A stretch of 23,435 nt of DNA from contig CALBIC010000129.1 of NCBI GenBank assembly GCA_937892915.1, positions 1 to 23,435 of the forward strand, given 5' to 3'. This document shows, in pieces, positions 7,630 to 15,506 of this stretch. Every line of letters starts with the position of its first letter. The stretch's first letter is position 1. The stretch is from UBA5972 sp002430125 (GTDB lineage: Bacteria; Pseudomonadota; Alphaproteobacteria; Rhodobacterales; Rhodobacteraceae). The translations under genes were made by a program, and so were the position numbers. The notes under the pieces are model-generated. The model was not told where the DNA came from. It worked only from the letters and a program-made list of their open reading frames with translations, and did not search any database.

Positions 7630-9321
7630 CTAATCTGCATAGCGCAAATTTGGCTGTGCGGCAAGCTTTGTTGTATTGATTGCCAACCGCATAAACTCGG
7701 CCTGTCTGACATTGACGATATCAATCGGGACTTCGACAATATCGTCAAACTCTTCCGGGTCTTGCGGGCGGCCAAGCGCCACCAGCATCGCCTGCGGAAA
7801 TCGCGCGGCACAGGCGCGCAGGGCCGCTGGTTCCTGCTCGCCGCCGGCTTCGATCATCACAACATGCGGTTCAATCGGCGAATCCGCGTCAACAAACCGC
7901 ACGTTTTCGCCACGCAGGGCTGCTTTGCAAATCGCCTCAAGTGCGGTTGATTGGGTGACAATGCGGATCGACAGGATATCGACGACAAGTTCCTCGGCAG
8001 GCACCGTGACCAGAACGGCGATCCGATCCGGGGTTGGATTAGACAACTTGGTCGTGCCGCCCATACGTTCGATAAGCCCACGCGACACCGCCGGGCCCAG
8101 TGCTTCGGATGCGAAACTCTTGGTTTTGGGTTCAATTTTTCCCATGATCAACACAGGGTTCCATTCGCCGCCGACTTTCGAGTAATCAAACGAAATCGCG
8201 GCGATCAGATTGCCGTTTTCATAGCAAAGATCCAGCATGATATTACTGGTGCCAGCGGTTTCCAAAAGATAGGCGGCCAAATGGGTCAGGGCTTGGCGCA
8301 ACCTGGCGAAATCACCGATCACCCGTTCCGGACAGCTGTCATCGGCGACCGCCTCAAAGATGATCCCTTCGCGCAGCGCGACGGGTTCAAACATGCCCCT
8401 GACCGCGTCAACCAGTCGTCGGGTTTCAAATGGCTTTTTGTCCAGTTTTAGTTGACCATCCTGCAAGGCCGAGAAATCCAGAATATCCTTGAGCAGATCA
8501 ATCATCTGCGTACCCGAGAGTTCCACCTGATCCAAAAGCCGTGTCTGTTGCCCACTAAGACCGTGCTGACGCACCAGCGCCAACAGCCCCAAAACCCCGT
8601 TCATCGGCGTCCTGAGTTCATGGCTCATCATCGCCAGAAACTGCGATTTGGCCTGGTTCGCACTGCGCGACGCCTCCAGCAATTCCTGGTTTTCTTCGGC
8701 GAGGCGTCGGAAGCGGTTTGACTCGCGCGAAAACAGGACAATCAACAACAGACTGGTCAACATGTTGATGGCGCTTATTGCCGCCAGCACGCTTGAACTG
8801 CGCGATAAATCCTCGCGCAGGGCAGCGCTTTTGTCGGCCTCACCAAATAAAACATCCTGACTTAGGCTGCGCAAATCATCAGCAAACGGCAAAAACGCGG
8901 TGTGTAGTTCACGCGCTGTGTCGCCGCTATTGGCAGACAATCCGACAACTTTAGGCTCGACTTCGCGCATTTTGGCAAACAACAACGCAACCGTTGCGTC
9001 GCGTGCATCATAAAGACTTAACCTTTCGCCAACCGTGCCTTGTCGAAACACCGAAACCCAGCTCCATAATATATCAAAGCGACGGTTCACCTCGTCAGGA
9101 TTTGCGGCCTCGGCGTCAAAGCGAAATTCGATCAAAGACTGCTGAAACCGCATCAATTCGATTTCAATCTGAACCGCCGACCAAAGAATGTTTTCATTCG
9201 CCGACTGCCGTATTGCGACGATATCACTGCGGACAACAAAAAAACCCGCCGCTGCGATGGCAATTGTCAGGGCCACGATTGCAAAGCCGATAAGCTGTGT
9301 AATCCGGCTTGAACGAGTCAC
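7630..9321 (-). CDS. Membrane histidine-kinase-like sensor with degenerate ATPase and pseudo-receiver
   Basis: A 563-residue inner-membrane sensor. Membrane segments are at about 10-30 and 177-198, enclosing a periplasmic domain of roughly 145 residues. A short coiled stretch (200-225) leads to an intact H box, FLAMMSHELRTPMNGVLGLL, with His234. The ATPase domain looks broken: where NLxxNAxKF is expected there is HLAAYLLET (347-355), the DxGxG box reads DYSKV (379-383), and the GxGLGL lid reads EALGPA (406-411). The C-terminal 448-545 resembles a receiver fold, but VVMIEAGG (487-494) has no phosphorylatable Asp. The start is GTG, overlapping the upstream stop (GTGA), so the two genes are translationally coupled. 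I infer a sensor or phosphatase scaffold that depends on the neighbouring kinase. Confidence 0.85.
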   Translation of the reverse strand: MTRSSRITQLIGFAIVALTIAIAAAGFFVVRSDIVAIRQSANENILWSAVQIEIELMRFQQSLIEFRFDAEAANPDEVNRRFDILWSWVSVFRQGTVGERLSLYDARDATVALLFAKMREVEPKVVGLSANSGDTARELHTAFLPFADDLRSLSQDVLFGEADKSAALREDLSRSSSVLAAISAINMLTSLLLIVLFSRESNRFRRLAEENQELLEASRSANQAKSQFLAMMSHELRTPMNGVLGLLALVRQHGLSGQQTRLLDQVELSGTQMIDLLKDILDFSALQDGQLKLDKKPFETRRLVDAVRGMFEPVALREGIIFEAVADDSCPERVIGDFARLRQALTHLAAYLLETAGTSNIMLDLCYENGNLIAAISFDYSKVGGEWNPVLIMGKIEPKTKSFASEALGPAVSRGLIERMGGTTKLSNPTPDRIAVLVTVPAEELVVDILSIRIVTQSTALEAICKAALRGENVRFVDADSPIEPHVVMIEAGGEQEPAALRACAARFPQAMLVALGRPQDPEEFDDIVEVPIDIVNVRQAEFMRLAINTTKLAAQPNLRYAD

Positions 9322-9827
9322 CGACAGTCCATTTTGTTCAGTTGCCAGATCAAACGGGCGTTAAAAACCGGGTCGCGCAGTTCGGCATGTTGACTCATTG
9401 GGTAAATAACCCAGATCGGCCCTTTGTCGCGACTCGACAACAAAACACCATCCATGCTCAGCGCCAGGATTACATCGTAGTCAAAGAATTCTTTGGCCTG
9501 AACTTTGATCTGATAGTCATTCGCTGCCGTCAAAGTCAGCGTTTCCGGCGTGCCGCCTTTGCATTGAAGCAAAACCAAGCGTGCCAGTGGTCCACGAAAC
9601 GATTTAACCCCGTCAACGAATTCATTCGATGTCTTAATCTCGGTTTGCGTTAGGTGCTGCAAATCCTCAAGCGTCATCGCAACGCGCACGTTTCCGTCAG
9701 CGGATTCGACCGTCAGAATTGTTTTTGCAGATAAAACACCACCAGAAAACGCGGTATACACAAACAGCAACAAACCAAAGACCAGTCGCCCCATCGTCGC
9801 CAATTCCCTCTTCACGAGCATTAACAT
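9318..9827 (-). CDS. Small periplasmic SUOX-fold-like protein
   Basis: A 169-residue protein with a signal peptide (hydrophobic 14-31, probable cleavage after LSA at 34). The mature part resembles the short proteins often labelled molybdopterin-dependent oxidoreductase (COG3915-like): MTLEDLQHL, FRGPLARLVL, LTLTAANDYQIKV, RDKGPIWVIYP and a RLIWQLNKM end. It is far shorter than true sulfite-oxidase-fold enzymes. By hand alignment the molybdenum-ligand Cys (CVEGW in MsrP/YedY) falls on Phe70 (EFVDGV), so cofactor binding is doubtful. Two upstream ATGs (9827, 9821) lack a ribosome binding site. ATG 9794 (codon 12) has GAGGG 11 bases upstream and is a plausible alternative start. It is the first gene of the signalling operon and overlaps the sensor gene by 4 bases, suggesting a ligand-binding partner of its periplasmic domain. 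Confidence 0.75.
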   Translation of the reverse strand: MLMLVKRELATMGRLVFGLLLFVYTAFSGGVLSAKTILTVESADGNVRVAMTLEDLQHLTQTEIKTSNEFVDGVKSFRGPLARLVLLQCKGGTPETLTLTAANDYQIKVQAKEFFDYDVILALSMDGVLLSSRDKGPIWVIYPMSQHAELRDPVFNARLIWQLNKMDCR

Positions 9828-9934
9828 ATTCGATTAAACAACAAAATTACAATAATTTTCTTGCCTAATTGACGCGCGACACTGAGTGCGTGACTGTCTT
9901 GCGCCGTGATTGTCTGGATTTCCGAACAGTTACT
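9828..9934 (-). promoter_or_regulatory. Intergenic region before the signalling operon
   Basis: The 107 bases between prpE and the SUOX-like gene are A/T-rich near 9830-9870 and should hold the promoter of the signalling operon. Read on the minus strand, two near-identical direct copies AGACAATCACG and AGACAGTCACG are spaced about 17 bases apart (roughly 9885-9915). I see no terminator hairpin for prpE here. Confidence 0.3.
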
Positions 9935-11830
9935 TCATTTTGCCGCCGGAAAACCTAAGGTTTTTAGTGCTGCGGTGATTTCGTCCAAAATAGCCGGATC
10001 ATCAATCGTTGCAGGCAGTTTCCACGGCTGACCGTCAGCAATCTTGACCATGGTTGCCCGTAAAATCTTGCCCGATCTGGTTTTCGGCAGCCGGTCAACC
10101 ACCACCGCCAGCTTGAACGCCGCCACCGGCCCGATTTTTTCGCGCATCAACGTCACGCATTCACGCACGATATCTTCGTGTTTTTTGGTCACACCCGATG
10201 TCAGGCACACGAAGCCCATCGGCACTTGGCCCTTCAACGCATCCGCAACCCCGATCACCGCACATTCCGCCACATCCGGATGGCCCGCCAGAACCTCTTC
10301 CATTGCGCCGGTTGACAGGCGGTGTCCGGCGATATTGATCACGTCATCGGTGCGCGCCATGATGTAAAGGTAACCATCTGCATCCACATATCCCGCGTCA
10401 CCGGTTTCGTAATATCCGGGAAATGTGGCCAGATATGACTTCCTGAAACGCTCGTCGGCATTCCAAAGCGTTGACAACGTCCCCGGCGGCAGCGGCAGCT
10501 TGACGGCGATTGCCCCCAATTCGCCAATCGGCATCGGTTTGCCGCCCTCATCTAAAATCTGCACATCATAGCCCGGCATTGCCACAGACGGAGACCCGAC
10601 CTTGACCGGCAAATGCTCGATCCCCATTGGGTTACCAGCAATCGTCCAGCCGGTTTCGGTCTGCCACCAATGGTCAATCACCGGCTTTTTCAACATATCC
10701 TGCGCCCAGTAAATCGTATCAGGATCGGCACGTTCGCCTGCCAGAAACAGAATTTCCATGCAACTCAGGTCGTATTTCGCCAGAAACTCGCCCTTGGGAT
10801 CAACCCGCTTGATCGCCCGAAACGCCGTCGGTGCCGTAAACAGAGCCTTGACCCCATGTTCGGAAATCACCCGCCAAAACGTACCAGCATCAGGCGTGCC
10901 CACGGGCTTGCCTTCAAACAACACCGTGGTCGAGCCCTGAATAAGCGGCGCGTAACAAATGTAACTGTGGCCGACCACCCAACCAACGTCCGAGGCGGCC
11001 CAGAACACCTCGCCGGGATTGATGTTATAGATGTTTTTCATCGTCCAATTCAGCGCCACCAGATGCCCCGCCGTCGGACGGATCACCCCCTTGGGCTGGC
11101 CGGTCGTACCGGACGTATAAAGCACATAGACCGGATGATCGCCCGAAACCGGCACACATTCAGCAGGGGCAACACCCTTTTGAACTTCATTCCAGTCAAA
11201 ATCCCGACCCGCAACCAGATCAGCAACCGCTTGTTCGCGTTGAAAAATCACCGTGAAATCCGGCTTGTGTACCGCCATTTCAATCGCACCATCCAGCAGC
11301 GGCTTATAGGCCACCACGCGCCCCGGTTCGATCCCGCACGACCCGGCGATGATCGCCTTAGGCGTCGCATCATCAATCCGCGTCGCCAGTTCATTGGCAG
11401 CGAACCCGCCAAACACAACCGAATGGATCGCGCCAATCCGCGCAACTGCCAACATCGCAACCAGTGCTTCGGGTACCATCGGCATATAGATGATGACGCG
11501 GTCGCCTTTGGTAACACCTTTAGACGCCAGCGCGCCCGCCAAATTCGCGACTTTCTCCAGCAATTCACTGTAACTGATCCGCGCCTTGGTATCGGTCACC
11601 GGACTGTCATAAATGATCGCGGTCCGGTCGCCATTGCCCGCCAGAACATGCCGGTCAACCGCGTTGTAACAGGTGTTAACCTCGGCATCCTTAAACCACT
11701 CGTAAAGTGGAGCGTTCTCGGCAAACAGTGCGCGGCTGGGCGGCTTCACCCAGTCAATCGCCTTGGCCTGTTCCATCCAAAACCCTTCCGGGTCAGCTTT
11801 CCAGCCCTCGTAAACGTCGCGGTATCCCAC
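9935..11830 (-). CDS. prpE: Propionyl-CoA synthetase (propionate-CoA ligase)
   Basis: A 631-residue AMP-forming acyl-CoA synthetase that activates propionate to propionyl-CoA. The N-terminus MGYRDVYEGWKADPEGFW is typical of PrpE. The adenylate-forming signature is YVLYTSGTTGQPKGV, followed by WWQTETGW and the hinge/ATP region YYETGDAGYVDADGYLYIMA. The catalytic lysine is in LPKTRSGKILRATM near residue 590. Length and the N-terminal ACAS-N domain fit PrpE better than AcsA, which is longer. The start is GTG at 11830, with AAGGAGAAGG directly before it. The gene follows maeB after 15 bases, so the two are almost certainly co-transcribed. It supplies the propionyl-CoA used by the carboxylase (pccA) and mutase genes in the right half of the window. 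Confidence 0.93.
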   Translation of the reverse strand: MGYRDVYEGWKADPEGFWMEQAKAIDWVKPPSRALFAENAPLYEWFKDAEVNTCYNAVDRHVLAGNGDRTAIIYDSPVTDTKARISYSELLEKVANLAGALASKGVTKGDRVIIYMPMVPEALVAMLAVARIGAIHSVVFGGFAANELATRIDDATPKAIIAGSCGIEPGRVVAYKPLLDGAIEMAVHKPDFTVIFQREQAVADLVAGRDFDWNEVQKGVAPAECVPVSGDHPVYVLYTSGTTGQPKGVIRPTAGHLVALNWTMKNIYNINPGEVFWAASDVGWVVGHSYICYAPLIQGSTTVLFEGKPVGTPDAGTFWRVISEHGVKALFTAPTAFRAIKRVDPKGEFLAKYDLSCMEILFLAGERADPDTIYWAQDMLKKPVIDHWWQTETGWTIAGNPMGIEHLPVKVGSPSVAMPGYDVQILDEGGKPMPIGELGAIAVKLPLPPGTLSTLWNADERFRKSYLATFPGYYETGDAGYVDADGYLYIMARTDDVINIAGHRLSTGAMEEVLAGHPDVAECAVIGVADALKGQVPMGFVCLTSGVTKKHEDIVRECVTLMREKIGPVAAFKLAVVVDRLPKTRSGKILRATMVKIADGQPWKLPATIDDPAILDEITAALKTLGFPAAK

Positions 11831-11845
11831 TACCTTCTCCTTTTA

Positions 11846-14128
11846 TCATCCGTAATGTTGCACCGGTGTCCCCGCCAGAGCTGCGATGTTCAGCAGACCC
11901 CGCGCCGTAATCGAAGGCGTCACGATATGCGCCTTATTTCCCATCCCCATCAGGATTGGCCCAACTTCCAGCCCACTGGCCGCGACCTTCAACACGTTGC
12001 GCACACCACTGGCCGCATCGGTGGACGAAAATATCAAGGCATTTGCCGCCCCTTGGAACCGCGCATTCGGAAAAATCCGGGCGCGCAATTCAGGGTCAAG
12101 GGCCGCATCGCCATGCATCTCGCCTTCATATTCAAAATCCAGATCCATCGCGTCCAATATCGCCAGCGCGCCGCGCATCCGGATACCACTATCGGTTTCC
12201 AGATTGCCAAATTGCGAGTGCGAGCACAGGGCGATTTTCGGACTAACCCCAAAGCGCTTGATATGTCGCGCCACGGCAATAACATTCAGGGCAATCTGTT
12301 CAGCCGTCGGCATCGCGTTCACCTGAGTATCGGCAACAAATAGCGGTCCCTTTTCAAGGATCATCAGACTAAGCGCGCCTGTCGGGTTCAAGTCGCGCCC
12401 GCCAAGGATCTGGCCGACGTAATTCAGATGCCACAGATATTGCCCGAAGGTGCCGCAGATCATGCTGTCGGCATCGCCCCGATGCACCGCAACCGCCGCA
12501 ATCGCCGTGGTATTGGTGCGCATGATTGCCTTGGCCAGATCAGGCGTCACCCCGCGCCGTTCCATCACCTGATGGTAGGTTTCCCAATAATCCCGAAAAC
12601 GGTCGTCCTGTTCCGGATTGATCAGTTCAAAATCCACGCCGTTGCGGATTTTCAAACCGTACCGCTCCAGCCGTTGTTCAACCACCTCGGGACGCCCGAT
12701 AAGGATGGGTCGGCTTGCAGTTTCCTCGATCATGGCGCTGGCGGTGCGCAGCACACGTTCATCCTCGCCTTCGGAAAAGATAATTCGCCGCTGGGAAGTT
12801 TTCGCCACCTCAAAAACCGGACGCATCATCAATGACGAGCGAAAAACCGAACCGTCAAGCGCAGCCTTATAGGCCACCAAGTCCTCAATCGGACGCGTTG
12901 CAACACCACTGGCCATCGCCGCTTTGGCAACAGCGGTTGCGACAATCCCCATCAGGCGGGGGTCAAAAGGTTTGGGGATCAGATAATCTGCGCCAAACGT
13001 CATTCTTTCGCCCTCATATGCCGCCGCCGCCTCGGCGCTGGTGCTGGCCCGTGCAAGTTCGGCAATACCTTCGATACAGGCGATTTCCATCGCGCTGTTA
13101 ATCTCGGTCGCACCAACATCAAGTGCGCCACGGAAAATGAACGGAAAGCACAGGACATTATTGACCTGATTTGGGAAATCCGACCGACCCGTCGCGATGA
13201 TCGCATCTGGCTTAACTGCCCTTGCAGCGTCCGGCAAGATTTCCGGCGTCGGATTTGCCAGCGCGAAAATAATCGGCCGATCCGCCATCTGGACAACCAT
13301 TTCAGGGGTCAGAACACCGGGGCCGGACAGACCCAGAAAAAGATCGGCGTCATGAATGACGTCATTCAGCACACGATGTGCAGTGGCTTGCGCAAAATCG
13401 TCTTTCTGCGGCGTCATTTCCACGGTGCGGCCCGTATAAACCAGCCCTGCAATATCACATAACCAGATATTTTCGCGCTTGGCGCCCAGTTTCACCAGCA
13501 TGTTCAGACAAGCAATCCCCGCCGCCCCGCCGCCGGTTGATACGATCTTGATGTCTTCTATTTTCTTGTCCGCGATGCGTAAAGCGTTGGTCGCCGCCGC
13601 CCCGACAACGATTGCCGTGCCGTGCTGATCGTCATGGAAAACCGGAATGTTCATTCGCTCGCGGCACAGTTTTTCGACGATAAAACAATCGGGCGCCTTG
13701 ATATCCTCAAGGTTAATCGCCCCGAACGAGGGCTCAAGCGCGGTCACAATATCCGCTAGCTTGTATGGATCGCTTTCATTCAGTTCGATATCAAAACAGT
13801 CGATATTGGCGAATTTCTTGAACAGAACCGCCTTGCCTTCCATCACTGGTTTGGCCGCCAATGGCCCGATATTGCCCAGCCCTAAAACCGCCGTGCCGTT
13901 GGTAACCACGGCCACCAGATTGGCGCGCGCCGTATACCGCGCCGCCGCCGAGGGATCGGCCTTGATTTCCAGACAGGCCTCGGCCACGCCGGGGCTGTAT
14001 GCGCGGGCCAGATCGCGGCCATTTGCCATCGGTTTGGTCGCACGGATTTCCAGCTTTCCGGGTTTCGGAAACTCGTGATAATCCAGCGCCGCCTGGCGGG
14101 TTGCATCGTTCGAACGGTCGTTCATCAT
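11846..14128 (-). CDS. maeB: NADP-type malic enzyme with phosphotransacetylase-like domain
   Basis: A 760-residue MaeB-type enzyme that oxidatively decarboxylates malate to pyruvate. The malic domain begins near 15 (ALDYHEFPKPGKLEI) with ARAYSPGVAEACLEI. The dinucleotide fold has STGGGAAGIACLNMLVKLGA around 190-210, and FALANPTPEI follows. From about 430 to the end is a phosphate-acetyltransferase-like domain (FSEGEDERVLRTA, and GMGNKAHIVTPSITARGLLN near the end). In MaeB proteins this tail is regulatory rather than catalytic. The first of two adjacent ATGs (14128) has AGGA five bases before it. With prpE just downstream, the pair would turn propionate-derived C4 acids into pyruvate. Two adjoining palindromes lie 31-60 bases upstream. 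Confidence 0.95.
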   Translation of the reverse strand: MMNDRSNDATRQAALDYHEFPKPGKLEIRATKPMANGRDLARAYSPGVAEACLEIKADPSAAARYTARANLVAVVTNGTAVLGLGNIGPLAAKPVMEGKAVLFKKFANIDCFDIELNESDPYKLADIVTALEPSFGAINLEDIKAPDCFIVEKLCRERMNIPVFHDDQHGTAIVVGAAATNALRIADKKIEDIKIVSTGGGAAGIACLNMLVKLGAKRENIWLCDIAGLVYTGRTVEMTPQKDDFAQATAHRVLNDVIHDADLFLGLSGPGVLTPEMVVQMADRPIIFALANPTPEILPDAARAVKPDAIIATGRSDFPNQVNNVLCFPFIFRGALDVGATEINSAMEIACIEGIAELARASTSAEAAAAYEGERMTFGADYLIPKPFDPRLMGIVATAVAKAAMASGVATRPIEDLVAYKAALDGSVFRSSLMMRPVFEVAKTSQRRIIFSEGEDERVLRTASAMIEETASRPILIGRPEVVEQRLERYGLKIRNGVDFELINPEQDDRFRDYWETYHQVMERRGVTPDLAKAIMRTNTTAIAAVAVHRGDADSMICGTFGQYLWHLNYVGQILGGRDLNPTGALSLMILEKGPLFVADTQVNAMPTAEQIALNVIAVARHIKRFGVSPKIALCSHSQFGNLETDSGIRMRGALAILDAMDLDFEYEGEMHGDAALDPELRARIFPNARFQGAANALIFSSTDAASGVRNVLKVAASGLEVGPILMGMGNKAHIVTPSITARGLLNIAALAGTPVQHYG

Positions 14129-14158
14129 GTTGTTCCTACATCTGAGGCCACGGAAACT

Positions 14159-14186
14159 AGTTTAGTATTAAACTTTTTGCGCAAAA
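14159..14186. promoter_or_regulatory. Adjoining palindromes between maeB and nhaA (candidate operator)
   Basis: AGTTTAGTATTAAACT (14159-14174) is an inverted repeat with 6-base arms and a 4-base spacer. It is directly followed by the perfect 12-base palindrome TTTTGCGCAAAA (14175-14186). Both lie between the divergent maeB and nhaA starts, 31-60 bases before the maeB ATG, where a transcription factor could act. The TTTGC/GCAAA half sites recall the TTTGCAAA-type sites reported for short-chain acyl-CoA regulators of the RamB/PccR (ScfR) family, but here the halves are arranged differently. The regulator is therefore a guess. Confidence 0.4.
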
Positions 14187-14283
14187 TCCACGGAAAACGC
14201 GAAAAACCGTCGGGGTCGCGGTTGAAACTCCGCCACCACGCCCCATTTCCGGTGAAACCTTTGGGCCATTTACAGGATGCCGG

Positions 14284-15462
14284 ATGCTGCAGCGCGCGAT
14301 AGACAGTTTTTTCCTTCACGAGGCCTCTGGTGGTATTCTTTTGATCTTGTCCGCTGTCGCAGCGATGCTGGTGGCAAATTCCCCGTTGCTTTAAGCCTAC
14401 ACCGATTTGTTGAACACGCCGCTTGCCGTCACAATCAATGGTGAGGGCATCTCCAAGCCGCTGATCCTGTGGATCAATGACGGCCTGATGGCAATTTTCT
14501 TTTTCCTGATCGGGCTTGAGCTGAAGCGCGAGGTTCTTGAAGGTAAACTGAAAAACCCGCGCGACGTTATTCTGCCCGGAATAGCTGCCGTGGGCGGCAT
14601 GGCGATTCCTGCGCTCATATTTGTGTCTTTCAACTGGAACGAACCATCGAACCTGCAGGGCTGGGCGATTCCCGCTGCGACAGATATCGCCTTTGCTTTG
14701 GGTGTTCTGGCACTGCTTGGCGACCGGATTCCCGCCAGCCTGAAAGTGTTCCTGCTGACCCTTGCCATTCTGGATGATATAGGCGCAATCATTATCATCG
14801 CGTTGTTTTACACAGCCGACCTTAGCCTTGGTCATCTGAGCATGGCCTTGCTGCCGATCGCCGGCATGGCGTGGCAGAACATGCGCGGCGCCCACCGGGT
14901 GGCCCCGACTTTGTTGCTGGGTCTGGCAGTTTGGGTGCTGGTGCTGAAATCCGGCGTGCATGCCACGCTGGCCGGGGTGATCACAGCGTTTTTCATCCCG
15001 CTCAAGGACAAGCACGGCAAATCGCCTCTGCACGCCGTCGAGCATTCGCTGGCGCCTTACGTCCTGTTCCTGATCGTACCGGTTTTCGCCTTTGCCAATG
15101 CCGGTGTATCGTTGGGAGGTCTGGGTCTGAACGACCTGTTGGCCCCCTTGCCACTTGGCATTGCCGCCGGCCTGGTGCTGGGCAAGCAACTCGGGGTGTT
15201 CGGCTTTACCTGGGCGCTGGTCAAACTGCGCGTCGTGCAGTTGCCAATCGGGGCGACATGGGCGCATATTTACGGGCTTGCCTGCCTTGCCGGGATTGGG
15301 TTCACCATGTCGTTGTTCATCGGCGGGCTGAGTTTTGCGAACGACGCTCATACTGATGCGGTCAAGCTTGGTGTCTTGCTTGGTTCGGGCATTTCGGCGG
15401 TCTTGGGATATGCGGTGCTGCGGCTTGCCAGCAAGACCACGCCCCCTGTCACCGGCGTCTAA
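14284..15462 (+). pseudogene. nhaA: Na+/H+ antiporter NhaA, interrupted by an in-frame TAA
   Basis: An inner-membrane sodium/proton antiporter. ATG 14284 has AGGA six bases before it and opens MLQRAIDSFFLHEASGGILL, the family N-terminus with the first membrane helix. After 36 codons there is a TAA (14392-14394). The same frame continues immediately with AYTDLLNTPLAV and all remaining NhaA features: LLWINDGLMAIFFFLIGLEL-like helix 2, GWAIPAATDIAFALGVLALL, the essential Asp pair in LAILDDIGAI, LKSGVHATLAGV, and FANAGVSL. Without the stop the product would be 392 residues, the normal length. The stop is thus a nonsense mutation or a sequencing error. A protein started at the downstream TTG (14407) would lack helix 1. 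It is flanked by minus-strand genes and has no operon partners. Confidence 0.8.
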
Positions 15463-15506
15463 CCGGCCCGCATTAACACCCTCATTAACTAAGGCACCCA
15501 GCGGCG

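Noticed and set aside
4585..9934. sigma-54 promoter or Qrr-like small RNA next to the LuxO-type gene
   Set aside because: A by-eye look for TGGCAC-N5-TTGC on both strands found no good match; this was not an exhaustive search.
10613..12343. 576-codon plus-strand open frame across prpE and maeB
   Set aside because: His/Arg/Pro-rich antisense shadow of two well-supported enzymes.
15463..15506. CATTAAC direct repeat (TTAA-N8-TTAAC) as a CtrA site
   Set aside because: The spacing is one base off the usual TTAA-N7-TTAAC and it lies between two convergent gene ends, where no promoter is expected.
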